Below are positions 34,475-47,602 of a stretch of 64,000 nucleotides of DNA, one piece after another. Position 1 is the stretch's first letter. Each line of letters opens with the position of its first letter. The notes beneath the pieces were generated by a model that did not search any database, had not been told where the DNA came from, and saw only the letters and a program-made list of their open reading frames with translations. Source of the DNA: Bacillus wiedmannii (GTDB taxonomy: Bacteria > Bacillota > Bacilli > Bacillales > Bacillaceae_G). The translations under genes were made by a program, and so were the position numbers. Location: contig NZ_LOBC01000039.1 in the NCBI RefSeq assembly GCF_001583695.1, forward strand, positions 276,632 to 340,631, given 5' to 3'.

Positions 34475-35165
34475 TGAAAGTATACCCTACTCCCCACACT
34501 GTTTTTATTAACTTATCCTTTCTTTTATCTTCCCCAAGCTTTTTCCGCAACGTACGAATATGTACCATAACTGTATTTCCACCTTCAAAATAATCATCCG
34601 CCCACACTTGCTGAAAAATATTTTCCACATTGTACACTTTCTTCGGATGGCTCGCTAATAAATATAAAATATCAAACTCTTTTGGCGTTAATTCAATTTT
34701 CTCATCGTACACATCTACCGTTCGGCGCTCAGGATCAATCACAACTCCGCCTATGGCTAAAGCAGATTTGCTCTCCGCTACTTTCGGTTGATTTAACGTA
34801 AGAAATCGGCGTAATTGTGCATTCACACGTGCGACTAATTCAATTGGTGTAAAAGGTTTTGTCATATAATCATCTGCACCTAATACAAGACCTGTCACCT
34901 TATCAAAATCAGATGTTTTCGCACTTAGAAAAATGATTGGCATATGGTGCTTCGCGCGAATTTGGCGCGTCACTTCATAACCATCCATTTTCGGCATCAT
35001 AATATCTAAAACCACTAAGTCGATTGGCTGCGTTTCAATAACATGAATTGCCTCTTCTCCATCAGCTGCTTTCACGACGTGGTACCCTTCTTTTTCTAAA
35101 TGTATCTCAATTAAATCAGCAATTTCTGCCTCATCATCCGCTATTAAAATTGAAATGCGCTTCAT
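34467..35165 (-). CDS. VanR-like OmpR-family response regulator
   Basis: 232 residues: receiver with DDE, phospho-acceptor in LVVLDIMMPKMDG and Lys in ADDYMTKPFTP, then a winged helix (VMVHIRTLRKKLGED, VWGVGYTF). I start at ATG 35165 after AAGGGGGAG; the frame opens 18 codons earlier without a ribosome binding site. Gene order regulator-kinase-carboxypeptidase suggests one transcript, possibly with an extra promoter before the carboxypeptidase gene. Confidence 0.88.
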   Translation of the reverse strand: MKRISILIADDEAEIADLIEIHLEKEGYHVVKAADGEEAIHVIETQPIDLVVLDIMMPKMDGYEVTRQIRAKHHMPIIFLSAKTSDFDKVTGLVLGADDYMTKPFTPIELVARVNAQLRRFLTLNQPKVAESKSALAIGGVVIDPERRTVDVYDEKIELTPKEFDILYLLASHPKKVYNVENIFQQVWADDYFEGGNTVMVHIRTLRKKLGEDKRKDKLIKTVWGVGYTFNG

Positions 35166-35225
35166 ATTACTCCCCCTTATATACGCTCGATTGTAAACTA
35201 GTCTATCCAATTTGTACAATATGAA

Positions 35226-35249
35226 AAGGTTACTCGCGGGAGTAACCTT
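35226..35249 (-). terminator. Hairpin beyond menC, probable men operon terminator
   Basis: AAGGTTACTC-N4-GAGTAACCTT is a perfect 10-bp stem; on the minus strand it is followed by TTTTC. The repeat element at 35251-35360 lies between the menC stop and this hairpin. Confidence 0.6.
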
Positions 35250-35250
35250 A

Positions 35251-35360
35251 GTAAATGAAATTATATCGACGATTTTTCAAATATATCGAACACAACTTGA
35301 AATATATCAACGATTTTTTTAATATATCGACGTTTCGACAAGGAATATCGACTTACCGAC
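35251..35360 (+). repeat. Dispersed AT-rich repeat, copy 2
   Basis: GAAATTATATCGACGATTTTTC, then further ATATATC(A/G)ACG-type units, ending GAATATCGACTTACCGAC. It matches copies 1 and 3 in layout and orientation with several substitutions. (The first motif is given as two overlapping parts: GAAATTATATCGACG and GACGATTTTTC.). Confidence 0.7.
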
Positions 35361-35400
35361 AATTAACGACGAAATTCGCCTGCTATTTGAAAGACTCAAC

Positions 35401-36507
35401 CTACCGCTCCAAAACAATTCGCTGCTTCGTAATTTCCGCCAGCCTTCCGCGGTCAACTTCATACTCAGCATCAACGCTTTGCGGTACAATCACTTTCCCG
35501 CCCTCAAGCATCACTTCCGGCGAAATAATATCCTTCTCCCAATGTCGACTAGAAGCGGATATATCACCAGGAATCGTAAAGTTCGGCAATGAGGCGAGAG
35601 CAACATTTTGAGCTCGTGAAATCCCCATCTCTACCATACCTCCGCACCAAACAGGTATGTTATGCTCCATACAATAATCATGGATTTGAATCGACTCCGT
35701 TAATCCACCCACTCGTCCTGGTTTAATATTAACGATGCGGCAACTGCCAAGCGTAATCGCAACGCGCGCGTCTTCTAAACTATGGATACTTTCGTCTAAA
35801 CAAATCGGCGTTTCCATTTTCTTTTGCAGCTGTGCATGATCAAGAAAATCGTAATCCGCTAGCGGTTGCTCAATCATCAGCAATTGAAATTCATCTAATC
35901 GTTTCAGTTTCTCCGTATCCGCTAACGTGTACGCTGAATTTGCATCAGCCATTAACGGGATATGCGGGAACTCTTTACGAATTTCTTTCAATAATTCGTA
36001 ATCATGCTCTGGCTTTATTTTTACTTTAAAACGCTCGTATCCTTCTTCCGCGTACTTCTCGATTTGTTTTAACATAACCGGAATCGTATTGATTCCAATT
36101 ACAACACCGACTTCAATTTCAGTCCTAGTTCCACCAAGTAATGTCGCTAACGGTTTCTTTTGACGCTTCGCATATAAATCCCAAACAGCTCCTTCAATTC
36201 CGGCCTTTGCCATTCGGTTTCTCTTTATATGCTGGAACAAACTCGGCATTTCATTCGGATGAGAAATTTCAGCCTTTAATAAATCAGGTAATAAAAAGTC
36301 TTGCAGTACATGCAGTGCTGTCTTCACCGTTTCTTCCGTATACCACGGCTCAGAGAATGCAACGACTTCGCCAAATCCAATGTGCCCGTCTGTATCTTCT
36401 AATTCAATGACGATACTTTCACGCTTTTCATAAGTTCCGTAGCTTGCAGCAAACGGAATGACGAGTGGCATTTCTATTATATAAAGTGTCGCTTTTTTTA
36501 TTTCCAC
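35401..36507 (-). CDS. menC: o-Succinylbenzoate synthase
   Basis: 368 residues of the enolase superfamily: the KxK acid/base motif in RFKVKIKP, metal ligands in LMADANSAY, IEQPL and CLDES, and the second catalytic Lys in VNIKPGRVGG. It dehydrates SHCHC to o-succinylbenzoate in menaquinone synthesis. It begins directly after menE (0-1 base gap), the last gene of menFDHBEC. The Bacillus branch of this family can also have N-acylamino acid racemase activity, but context settles the assignment. Confidence 0.93.
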   Translation of the reverse strand: MEIKKATLYIIEMPLVIPFAASYGTYEKRESIVIELEDTDGHIGFGEVVAFSEPWYTEETVKTALHVLQDFLLPDLLKAEISHPNEMPSLFQHIKRNRMAKAGIEGAVWDLYAKRQKKPLATLLGGTRTEIEVGVVIGINTIPVMLKQIEKYAEEGYERFKVKIKPEHDYELLKEIRKEFPHIPLMADANSAYTLADTEKLKRLDEFQLLMIEQPLADYDFLDHAQLQKKMETPICLDESIHSLEDARVAITLGSCRIVNIKPGRVGGLTESIQIHDYCMEHNIPVWCGGMVEMGISRAQNVALASLPNFTIPGDISASSRHWEKDIISPEVMLEGGKVIVPQSVDAEYEVDRGRLAEITKQRIVLER

Positions 36508-37956
36508 TTACATCTCCTCCACTAATTGTCTTAACTCTCTTCTTAACAATTTTTTCGAAGCATTTCGTGGTAATTCCTCTAAGAAACACGCTTTCTTCGG
36601 CACTTTATATTTTGCCAATTTCTCCTCGCAAAAATGAAGAATTTCTTCTTCTGTTACCTCTCCACTTTTTACAACAAAAGCAGCGGGTACTTGTCCCCAT
36701 TTATCGTCAGTCATACCGACAACACCGGCCTCCGCTACCATCGGATGAGAAAGCAACACTTCTTCAATTTGAGCCGGATATATATTTTCTCCGCCAGAAA
36801 TAATTAAATCACTGCGGCGATCTAATACGTATAAAAATCCTTCTTCATCTAAATAACCGAGATCACCAGTATGAAGCCATCCGTTTTGAATGGTTTCGCG
36901 CGTCGCATCTTCACGGTTAAAATAACCACCTGTTACGTTCGGTCCTTTTACTACGATCTCGCCTTCTGCAAACGGCGGTACTACTACGCCATCTTTTTCA
37001 ATACGAAGTTGACACTGAAATAGTGGTTTTCCAGCTGATCCTACTTTCGTTAACATATAATCTGCGAATAACGTACAAATTTGCGACGAAGTTTCTGTCA
37101 TACCATACGTTTGATACACAGGAATTCCTTTATCTACACATGTTTCGAGTAACGGTTTCGGGGCTGGTCCTCCGCCAAGTAACATGCATCGTAAAGAAGA
37201 TGGATATGTCTCTCCTCCAAGTATCTCTAATAAATCAGTTAACATTTTAGAAACGACAGAAATGATCGTAACACCTCTCGTTTGAAGTGCTTTATGAATG
37301 AAATTCGCATCATATTTCGGAACGAGTAAAATGCGCATGCCGTACATAATGTTTTTCATTAAAAGGGAAAGACCGCCAACGTGGAACATTGGCATACAAG
37401 CTAACCAGCAATCATCATCACGAAGCCCTAAATTAAGCGAAGAACCGACTGCGCTTGCCCAGTGATTACCGTACGTTAAAATAACGCCTTTCGGTTTCCC
37501 TGTCGTCCCTGACGTATAAATAATTGTCATCGCTTCTTCTAAAGAGAATTCTTCTTGTATAGAGGCTTCCGCCTTTGGTCCATTCATCACTTCGGCAAAT
37601 GAATATACAGGAACATCTTTAGCCTCGAAATCTTGATCCGTCACTAAACAAATAACTTCAGCATCATCCATTTGCCAAAGTAGCTCTTCTCTTGAAAGAC
37701 GCGTATTTAAAAGTACAGCTACTGCACCTACGTAAGATAGGGCGTGAATAACTGTAATCATCTCCATACCATTTTTCATCAGAACAGCCACCTTTTGCCC
37801 ACGCTTTATCCCAACATATGAAAGGTGTTCACAAACAGATACTACTTTTTCATGCAGCTGCATAAAAGTAACCTTTTCATCCTCTATTTCAATTGCAGTG
37901 CGATCTGGTGTTAAAAATGCACGTTGCATTAACCAATTTGGCATCGTCTCCATCAT
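36508..37956 (-). CDS. menE: o-Succinylbenzoate-CoA ligase
   Basis: 482 residues of the AMP-forming ligase superfamily: P-loop [33 protein letters not shown] and C-terminal [14 protein letters not shown] carrying the catalytic Lys. It activates o-succinylbenzoate with ATP and CoA. Start after AAAGGAG. It is separated from menB by a 313-base structured region and a terminator-like hairpin, so part of its expression may depend on read-through or a local promoter. Confidence 0.93.
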   Translation of the reverse strand: MMETMPNWLMQRAFLTPDRTAIEIEDEKVTFMQLHEKVVSVCEHLSYVGIKRGQKVAVLMKNGMEMITVIHALSYVGAVAVLLNTRLSREELLWQMDDAEVICLVTDQDFEAKDVPVYSFAEVMNGPKAEASIQEEFSLEEAMTIIYTSGTTGKPKGVILTYGNHWASAVGSSLNLGLRDDDCWLACMPMFHVGGLSLLMKNIMYGMRILLVPKYDANFIHKALQTRGVTIISVVSKMLTDLLEILGGETYPSSLRCMLLGGGPAPKPLLETCVDKGIPVYQTYGMTETSSQICTLFADYMLTKVGSAGKPLFQCQLRIEKDGVVVPPFAEGEIVVKGPNVTGGYFNREDATRETIQNGWLHTGDLGYLDEEGFLYVLDRRSDLIISGGENIYPAQIEEVLLSHPMVAEAGVVGMTDDKWGQVPAAFVVKSGEVTEEEILHFCEEKLAKYKVPKKACFLEELPRNASKKLLRRELRQLVEEM

Positions 37957-37978
37957 TCATTCTCCTTTCATGAAAGAA

Positions 37979-38005
37979 AGAGACTTGATATGACATCAAG
38001 TCTCT
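37979..38005 (-). terminator. Terminator-like hairpin between menB and menE
   Basis: AGAGACTTGAT and ATCAAGTCTCT form an 11-bp stem; on the minus strand it is followed by TTCTTTC. It lies just upstream of the menE ribosome binding site. Confidence 0.55.
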
Positions 38006-38030
38006 TAGTTGTTTTGTTTCCTGTTGATCT

Positions 38031-38268
38031 CATCTAGCTACGCCTCCTAGCCCCTTCCGTCTAAGAACCTTCCGCACGAGAAAGTAAAAAACACTTTCTG
38101 TGCGAAAGAACCTTAGCCAACGGGGCTAAGCAGTCGGCTTCGCTTTTAAAACATCTAGCTACAGCGGCTAGAACAGTCGGTCGTTTCACGCCTTCCTACG
38201 AGGCAAAAAGCGCCTCTACGTCAGGAGTTCCAACGCCCTCTTGTTCTAAACGAGCCGCTTCCGCTTTT
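38031..38268. repeat. GC-richer structured intergenic element inside the men operon
   Basis: Composition is clearly richer in GC than the surroundings. It contains nested inverted repeats: TAGCCCC with GGGGCTA, CTAAG with CTTAG, CGCAC with GTGCG and AGAAAGT with ACTTTCT around a 7-base loop (about 38055-38131), then TAGAACA with TGTTCTA enclosing GAGGC/GCCTC. CTAGCTACAGCGGCTAG-type wording recalls dispersed intergenic elements of Bacillales. No frame looks coding. Confidence 0.6.
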
Positions 38269-38270
38269 GA

Positions 38271-39089
38271 TCACGGGAAACGAGGGAATTGACCGAAGTC
38301 CGGACTGCGTTTTTCTTTGAACGCGTCGCGACCTTCTTTTGCTTCGTCAGTTGTGTAGTACAATAACGTTGCATCTCCAGCTAGTTGTTGAATACCAGCT
38401 AGACCGTCTGTGTCTGCGTTGAATGCAGCTTTTAGGAAACGAAGTGCCATTGGGCTGTTTGCTAAGATTTCTTGTGCCCATTGTACTGTTTCTGCTTCAA
38501 GCTCTTCTAATGGTACTACTGTGTTTACTAAGCCCATATCAAGCGCTTCCTGTGCGCTGTATTGACGGCATAGGTACCAAATTTCGCGAGCTTTCTTGTG
38601 GCCTACCATACGAGCTAAGTAACCAGCTCCGTATCCACCGTCAAAGCTTCCTACTTTAGGACCTGTTTGTCCGAATACAGCGTTGTCTGCAGCGATTGTT
38701 AAGTCACATACGATATGAAGTACGTGTCCACCACCGATTGCATAACCTGCTACCATTGCGATAACTGGTTTAGGAATTGCGCGAATTAGACGTTGTAGGT
38801 CTAATACGTTTAAACGAGGGATTTGGTCGTCACCTACATATCCACCATGACCGCGAACTTTTTGGTCGCCGCCAGAACAGAATGCACGTCCACCTTCACC
38901 TGTTAAAATGATAACGCCAACATTTGCATCATCACGAGCGTGTGCAAAAGCGTTGATTAACTCCATTACCGTTTTAGGACGGAATGCGTTATGTACTTCA
39001 GGACGGTTAATCGAAATCTTTGCGATACCATTGTATGTTGAATAAATAATATCTTCGTAATTGCCTTCTTTTACCCATTCAATAGCCAT
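38271..39089 (-). CDS. menB: 1,4-Dihydroxy-2-naphthoyl-CoA synthase
   Basis: 272 residues of the crotonase fold, with [15 protein letters not shown] and [20 protein letters not shown] (oxyanion hole) and the MenB-type C-terminus [13 protein letters not shown]. It closes the second ring of menaquinone from o-succinylbenzoyl-CoA. Start after AAGGAGG, about 68 bases from menH. The residues and length match the family fully. Confidence 0.95.
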   Translation of the reverse strand: MAIEWVKEGNYEDIIYSTYNGIAKISINRPEVHNAFRPKTVMELINAFAHARDDANVGVIILTGEGGRAFCSGGDQKVRGHGGYVGDDQIPRLNVLDLQRLIRAIPKPVIAMVAGYAIGGGHVLHIVCDLTIAADNAVFGQTGPKVGSFDGGYGAGYLARMVGHKKAREIWYLCRQYSAQEALDMGLVNTVVPLEELEAETVQWAQEILANSPMALRFLKAAFNADTDGLAGIQQLAGDATLLYYTTDEAKEGRDAFKEKRSPDFGQFPRFP

Positions 39090-39157
39090 TACAACTACCT
39101 CCTTATATATTTCTGATCTCCTCTATAAGTGTAGCTTCCTTCTTAGATGAAAAAGCA

Positions 39158-43112
<3,955 letters not shown>

Positions 43113-43162
43113 AATTGTCTCCCCCCTATGGGCGAAAAATAGTCATAATTACGCTTGATTTT

Positions 43163-43192
43163 AAGATACACCTCAAACGAAAGGCCTGTCAA
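43163..43192 (-). promoter_or_regulatory. Promoter of the menFDHBEC operon
   Basis: Minus strand TTGACA (43192-43187), 18 bases, TATCTT (43168-43163). Confidence 0.6.
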
Positions 43193-43240
43193 CGTTTAGC
43201 ATTTCTGAGAAATTCACCTTCTCCTCCTAGAAAATAAACG

Positions 43241-43269
43241 TTGACACTAAATGATGCTTTTTCTACACT
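43241..43269 (+). promoter_or_regulatory. Promoter of menA
   Basis: Consensus TTGACA (43241-43246), 17 bases, TACACT (43264-43269), 37 bases before the menA start codon. Confidence 0.65.
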
Positions 43270-43306
43270 TAGTTGTGTACAATATGTGACCAAAGGAGGA
43301 TTCAAC

Positions 43307-44260
43307 ATGGAAATGAACGTCGAAACGAATTCCTCTCCTACGGCGCCAAAGCCAAGTAAGCAAACAGGCTGGCGCATTTGGTGGAGTTTACTACGTCCCC
43401 ATACATTAACAGCAGCTTTCGTTCCTGTTTTCATCGGAACAGCCTATGCGATGCAGGTCGGAGGTATAAATCAAATACATCTCCCTCTTTTTCTTATGAT
43501 GCTTCTCGCTTGTCTTCTCATTCAAGCAGCAACAAACATGTTTAATGAATACTTTGATTATAAAAGAGGACTCGATCACGAAGGATCAGTTGGTATCGGC
43601 GGCGCTATCGTTCGCGATGGCATTCAGCCGAAAACGGTGCTTAACTTAGCATTTGGATTTTTTGGGATCGCAATACTATTAGGTGTTTATATTTGTATGA
43701 ATTCTAGCTGGTGGCTTGCTGCAATCGGTCTTGTTTGTATGGCCGTTGCCTACCTTTATACAGGCGGCCCACTTCCAATTGCCTATACACCATTTGGAGA
43801 GTTAACAGCCGGATTATTTATGGGTGTTATTATTATTGGGATTTCATTCTTTATTCAAACTGGAACTGTAACATCAGAAGTCATTTTATTATCTATTCCA
43901 AGCTCCATTTTAATTGGTGCCATTTTACTAGCTAATAACATTCGTGACTTAGATGGCGATAAAGAAAACGGTCGTAAAACATTAGCAATTCTCGTTGGAC
44001 GTGAAAGAGCCGTTGGTGTACTCGCTTCTATGTTCATCGTTTCTTATATTTGGACAATCGCTCTAATTATCGTGAACATCGTATCACCGTGGATGCTTAT
44101 CGTATTTTTAAGTGCACCGAAAGCATTGAAAGCGACGAAAGGCTTTGTTGGTAAAAGCATTCCAATGGAAATGGTACCTGCGATGATTGCAACAGCGAAA
44201 ACAAATACAATCTTCGGTCTCCTCATGGGAATCGGATTATTGCTTGGATATTTCCTCTAA
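43307..44260 (+). CDS. menA: 1,4-Dihydroxy-2-naphthoate polyprenyltransferase
   Basis: 317 residues from the ATG after AAAGGAGG; a longer frame starting 22 codons earlier would begin on the promoter -35 box. Eight or nine membrane helices with the two prenyltransferase motifs, NMFNEYFDYKRGLD and NNIRDLDGDKENGRKT, whose Asp residues bind the prenyl diphosphate through magnesium. It attaches the isoprenoid tail to DHNA in the membrane. It is transcribed divergently from menF. Confidence 0.95.
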   Translation: MEMNVETNSSPTAPKPSKQTGWRIWWSLLRPHTLTAAFVPVFIGTAYAMQVGGINQIHLPLFLMMLLACLLIQAATNMFNEYFDYKRGLDHEGSVGIGGAIVRDGIQPKTVLNLAFGFFGIAILLGVYICMNSSWWLAAIGLVCMAVAYLYTGGPLPIAYTPFGELTAGLFMGVIIIGISFFIQTGTVTSEVILLSIPSSILIGAILLANNIRDLDGDKENGRKTLAILVGRERAVGVLASMFIVSYIWTIALIIVNIVSPWMLIVFLSAPKALKATKGFVGKSIPMEMVPAMIATAKTNTIFGLLMGIGLLLGYFL

Positions 44261-44263
44261 AAG

Positions 44264-44287
44264 GAGCTGCTTATGCAGCTCTTTTTT
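44264..44287 (+). terminator. menA terminator
   Basis: GAGCTGC-TTAT-GCAGCTC followed by TTTTTT. Confidence 0.85.
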
Positions 44288-44369
44288 CATATACCAATTT
44301 CAGCTCATAATTCCTCCTCTCGACGCTCATACTATGTAAAGAAACTGAATTGTAGGAAGGTGGACGACT

Positions 44370-45101
44370 ATGTTAACTCCACAACAAATAAATCAATTTA
44401 AATCTATTTTAGAAAAACAACAGCAAGAAGTTGAACAAACAATACAAACTCATGAGAATACAGATCGTGCTTCTGAACGCGATTCTGTTGGAGAATTATC
44501 TAGCTATGACAATCATCCAGGTGATATGGCTACAGAATTGTACGAACGTGAGAAAGATTTCGGGCTCATCGAATTTTGGCATAAGCAGCTAGAAGATACG
44601 AAACATGCCCTGCAAAAAATTGAAGCAGGTACGTATGGAATTTGCGAAGTATCTGGCGAAGAAATTCCGTTTGAAAGATTAGAGGCAATGCCAACCGCTA
44701 CAACATGTATTCAGCACACGACAAATAAATTAAATATGAACACGCGACCAGTTGAAGAAGAGGTGTTGGCTCCTTCTTTTCACAAGCACGACGAAGATCA
44801 TTCTGTAGAATACGATGCTGAAGATGCATGGCAAGATGTCGCAAATTATGGGACATCAGAAACACCGTCCGATTTAGAAAGACAGGATTCCAAAAACTAT
44901 AATGGCATGTACGTAAATAGTGAAGAAAATGTTGGGTATGTAGAGGATTTCGAAAATTTTATAGGAACAGACATTTATGGCAAAAATCCTCAAGTTTTCG
45001 CCACAGAAGAACATGAAGAGTATGAACAAATGCTTGATGACTTTGAAGAGCGTACTTTCAAAGGCGAGTTATCTTCAAATGAATCTAGCTCCAAAGAATA
45101 A
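44370..45101 (+). CDS. yteA: YteA-like DksA/TraR-type protein
   Basis: 243 residues: an N-terminal acidic coiled coil, then GTYGICEVSGEEIPFERLEAMP, the DksA/TraR-type finger region, and a long acidic tail (about 130-243). Only two cysteines of the usual four remain (CEVS, then C about 22 residues on), so zinc binding is doubtful, as in other YteA-type proteins. Family annotation links it to sporulation, but the role is not defined. Start after GGAAGGTGG; followed by a terminator. Confidence 0.8.
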   Translation: MLTPQQINQFKSILEKQQQEVEQTIQTHENTDRASERDSVGELSSYDNHPGDMATELYEREKDFGLIEFWHKQLEDTKHALQKIEAGTYGICEVSGEEIPFERLEAMPTATTCIQHTTNKLNMNTRPVEEEVLAPSFHKHDEDHSVEYDAEDAWQDVANYGTSETPSDLERQDSKNYNGMYVNSEENVGYVEDFENFIGTDIYGKNPQVFATEEHEEYEQMLDDFEERTFKGELSSNESSSKE

Positions 45102-45132
45102 AAAAAGCATTCCGAAATTCGGAATGCTTTTT
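45102..45132. terminator. Bidirectional terminator
   Basis: AAAAAGCATTCCGAA / TTCGGAATGCTTTTT, a 15-bp perfect stem between the convergent yteA-like and csp genes. Confidence 0.85.
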
Positions 45133-45144
45133 ATCGCTAGCTAA

Positions 45145-45345
45145 TTAGTTTTTTGTAACGTTAGCTGCTTGTGGTCCGCGGTTTCCTTCAACGATTTCGA
45201 AAGAAACTTCTTGACCTTCTTCTAAAGTTTTGAAGCCGTCGCCTTGGATAGCTGAGAAATGTACGAATACGTCTTCTCCGCCTTCAACTTCGATGAAGCC
45301 AAAACCTTTTTCGCCGTTAAACCATTTAACTTTACCTGTTTGCAT
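45145..45345 (-). CDS. CspA-family cold shock protein
   Basis: 66 residues with the two RNA-binding motifs KGFGFIEV and VFVHFSAI in a five-strand OB fold. Such proteins bind single-stranded RNA and DNA and melt mRNA structure in the cold. ATG after AGGAGG. The leader is about 137 nt long. B. cereus strains carry several csp paralogues; I cannot decide which letter applies. Confidence 0.95.
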   Translation of the reverse strand: MQTGKVKWFNGEKGFGFIEVEGGEDVFVHFSAIQGDGFKTLEEGQEVSFEIVEGNRGPQAANVTKN

Positions 45346-45517
45346 GTCATGTACCTCCTAAATAAAAATGAAACTATGAATCCACATGAAAAGGTGGATA
45401 TAAAGGACATGAATGTATAACAAGCTTACAGCCTTTAATACAACGTGCTTTATTTCCGTACCACATTATGTAGCTCAATAGTTCTTTCACTATATCATGC
45501 TATGTCAAAAACGTCAA
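45346..45517 (-). promoter_or_regulatory. csp promoter and long leader
   Basis: Minus strand TTGACG (45517-45512), 17 bases, TATAGT (45494-45489); transcription from about 45482 gives a leader of about 137 nt. Long structured leaders are typical for cold-regulated csp mRNAs. Confidence 0.6.
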
Positions 45518-45666
45518 ATGAGAACACTTTCAATCCATCGTTTTTTATAATCCTAGTATAACCTTAAATTTTCATTCTATTTTTATTCAAAAATTAACAA
45601 ATCTACAGTATTCTAATTCCTTTGATTTCTGTACAATATAATTACTACATATGATGAGGTGAAAAA

Positions 45667-46449
45667 ATGCAAGCACATGAAATCGAGTATAAATTATATG
45701 GCGATGATATGCAGTTTGTTGAAATTGAATTAGATCCAGAAGAAAGCGTTATCGCAGAGGCTGGCGCAATGATGATGATGGAAGATCATATCGAAATGGA
45801 AACCATTTTCGGTGATGGTTCTGGCCCATCTAGTGGTCTATTCGGTAAATTAATGGGCGCTGGTAAGCGTCTTGTTACAGGTGAAAGTATGTTTATGACT
45901 GTCTTTACAAATACAGGTCATGGCAAGCGCCACGTATCATTCGCCGCTCCTTATCCAGGAAAAATCATCCCTGTTGATTTAACACAATATCAAGGGAAAG
46001 TCGTTTGTCAAAAAGACGCGTTTCTTTGTGCAGCAAAGGGCGTTTCTATCGGAATTGAGTTTACGAAAAAAATTGGAACTGGTTTCTTCGGTGGTGAAGG
46101 TTTCATCATGCAGAAACTTGAAGGTGATGGACTCGCTTTCATGCATGCAGGAGGAACTGTATATAAGCGTGAATTAAAACCTGGCGAAAGACTTCGCATC
46201 GATACAGGTTGTCTCGTTGCCATGACAAAAGACGTTAACTACGATATCGAGTTCGTTGGAAAAGTAAAAACAGCTCTATTTGGCGGCGAAGGTTTATTCT
46301 TCGCAACGTTAGAAGGTCCTGGAACGGTTTGGATTCAGTCCTTAACACTTAGCCGTTTAGCAGCACGCCTTACAAGCCCAGCAGCTCAAAACAGCGGTGA
46401 AGGCAGCGTTTTAGGCGGACTTGGGCGTTTATTAGATGGAAAAGAGTAA
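45667..46449 (+). CDS. AIM24/TIGR00266-family protein
   Basis: 260 residues rich in beta structure with repeated Gly-rich turns ([34 protein letters not shown]), the hallmark of the AIM24/TIGR00266 fold. [16 protein letters not shown] near the N-terminus is also typical. The biochemical function of the family is unknown. Start after ATGAGGTG; own terminator downstream. Confidence 0.85.
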   Translation: MQAHEIEYKLYGDDMQFVEIELDPEESVIAEAGAMMMMEDHIEMETIFGDGSGPSSGLFGKLMGAGKRLVTGESMFMTVFTNTGHGKRHVSFAAPYPGKIIPVDLTQYQGKVVCQKDAFLCAAKGVSIGIEFTKKIGTGFFGGEGFIMQKLEGDGLAFMHAGGTVYKRELKPGERLRIDTGCLVAMTKDVNYDIEFVGKVKTALFGGEGLFFATLEGPGTVWIQSLTLSRLAARLTSPAAQNSGEGSVLGGLGRLLDGKE

Positions 46450-46478
46450 ACAGTGCCCTTATGGGGGTGCTGTTTTAT
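46449..46478 (+). terminator. Terminator of the AIM24-like gene
   Basis: AACAGTGCCC / GGGGGTGCTGTT hairpin followed by TTATTTT. Confidence 0.65.
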
Positions 46479-46623
46479 TTTGGCATGATTCGTCCATAAG
46501 TCACTATAATTTCATCCACTAATTTAAATACGCGATACAAACTATTTGCCCCCTCCAAAAGAATGAATCAAGTCCCTCACTGCATATATTGAACTATACC
46601 TTTTCTTAAGGAGGGCTTCCTTA

Positions 46624-47346
46624 ATGCGTACTCCTTTATCCTTCGATAAAGATACCGCCATATTGTTAGCTTCTTGTTGTGAGTTAACGTATGAACAATA
46701 TAAACAAAATGGGATTTTCGAAATACCAGATGGTTTTCAATATGTACAAGGCTTTCAAGGAAAAACCATTCAAACGACAGATTGGTTTGGATTCATACTA
46801 GAATCTGAGGATACGATTATCGTAGCTTTTCGCGGGACACAAACAGATACCGAATGGATTATCGATTCACTCGTCAATCAAAAACCATATCCATATGCTT
46901 TAAATAGCGGAAATGTCCATAACGGCTTTCTTTCTATTTATGAATCTTGCCGAGATTCTATTATGGATATGCTCGTATCATTACCAGCCCATAAAAAACT
47001 TCTTGCAACAGGTCATAGCTTAGGCGGCGCGCTCGCTACACTACATATACTAGATGCGCGTATCAACACCGCCTTCGCACAGTACGGTCTTTATACATTT
47101 GCCTCCCCCAAAGTGGGCGATATTGCATTTCGCAATTATTATAAACTACAAGTAGCTAGTAGCTTTCGCTTCGTTAATCTATTTGATGTCGTTCCTCTTC
47201 TCCCTCCGCGTAATGTCCATTTTAATGAACAAGACTGGGAATATGCACACGTTCATCACAATATGACTTTTACAAAAAACACAAAATCCATTACAAATAA
47301 TCATGCCATGACAACATACAAAACATGTCTGACTTCTCATTTTTAA
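46624..47346 (+). CDS. Class 3 lipase family protein
   Basis: 240 residues of alpha/beta hydrolase fold: IVAFRGTQTD near residue 68, nucleophile elbow TGHSLGGALATLH (Ser near residue 132), FASPKVGDIAFR and a C-terminal His in YAHVHHNMT. No signal peptide, so it is probably cytoplasmic or membrane-associated. Class 3 lipases hydrolyse acylglycerols or phospholipids; substrate unknown. Start after AAGGAGGG. Confidence 0.85.
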   Translation: MRTPLSFDKDTAILLASCCELTYEQYKQNGIFEIPDGFQYVQGFQGKTIQTTDWFGFILESEDTIIVAFRGTQTDTEWIIDSLVNQKPYPYALNSGNVHNGFLSIYESCRDSIMDMLVSLPAHKKLLATGHSLGGALATLHILDARINTAFAQYGLYTFASPKVGDIAFRNYYKLQVASSFRFVNLFDVVPLLPPRNVHFNEQDWEYAHVHHNMTFTKNTKSITNNHAMTTYKTCLTSHF

Positions 47347-47357
47347 CCAGGTAATGA

Positions 47358-47386
47358 TTGGAAACTCTATATCCTTATACTATAAT
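47358..47386 (+). promoter_or_regulatory. Promoter of the small membrane peptide gene
   Basis: TTGGAA (47358-47363), 17 bases, consensus TATAAT (47381-47386), 36 bases before the start codon. Confidence 0.6.
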
Positions 47387-47422
47387 AATATATGAAGTTA
47401 TTTTTGGATGAGGGGACCTTAC

Positions 47423-47557
47423 ATGCTAAAATTTATCTTTGCACTTTTTCTCATTGTAATTTTTTCGTTTACAGGTTTCTTTACATTTTCATACTTTGCG
47501 ACAGGAGAATACGATGGAACAGGTATCATATATACCGCCATCCCATTTCTTTCTTAA
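47423..47557 (+). CDS. 44-residue membrane peptide
   Basis: ATG 47423 with GAGGGG upstream and a near-consensus promoter. The first 25 residues form a hydrophobic helix (LKFIFALFLIVIFSFTGFF), followed by FSYFATGEYDGTGIIYTAIP. A strong terminator begins 11 bases after the stop. Promoter, ribosome binding site and terminator around a hydrophobic reading frame support a real small protein. Function unknown. Confidence 0.6.
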   Translation: MLKFIFALFLIVIFSFTGFFTFSYFATGEYDGTGIIYTAIPFLS

Positions 47558-47567
47558 GCAAAAAAAG

Positions 47568-47602
47568 AAAACCGAGCTTAATGAGATTAAGCTCGGTTTT
47601 TC
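47568..47602. terminator. Bidirectional terminator overlapping the acetyltransferase stop
   Basis: AAAACCGAGCTTAAT / ATTAAGCTCGGTTTT, a perfect 15-bp stem. The last codons of the minus-strand gene lie within it. Confidence 0.88.

Noticed and set aside
43241-43306. Upstream extension of menA to a TTG
   Set aside because: The TTG is the -35 box of the menA promoter; AAAGGAGG positions the ATG at 43307.
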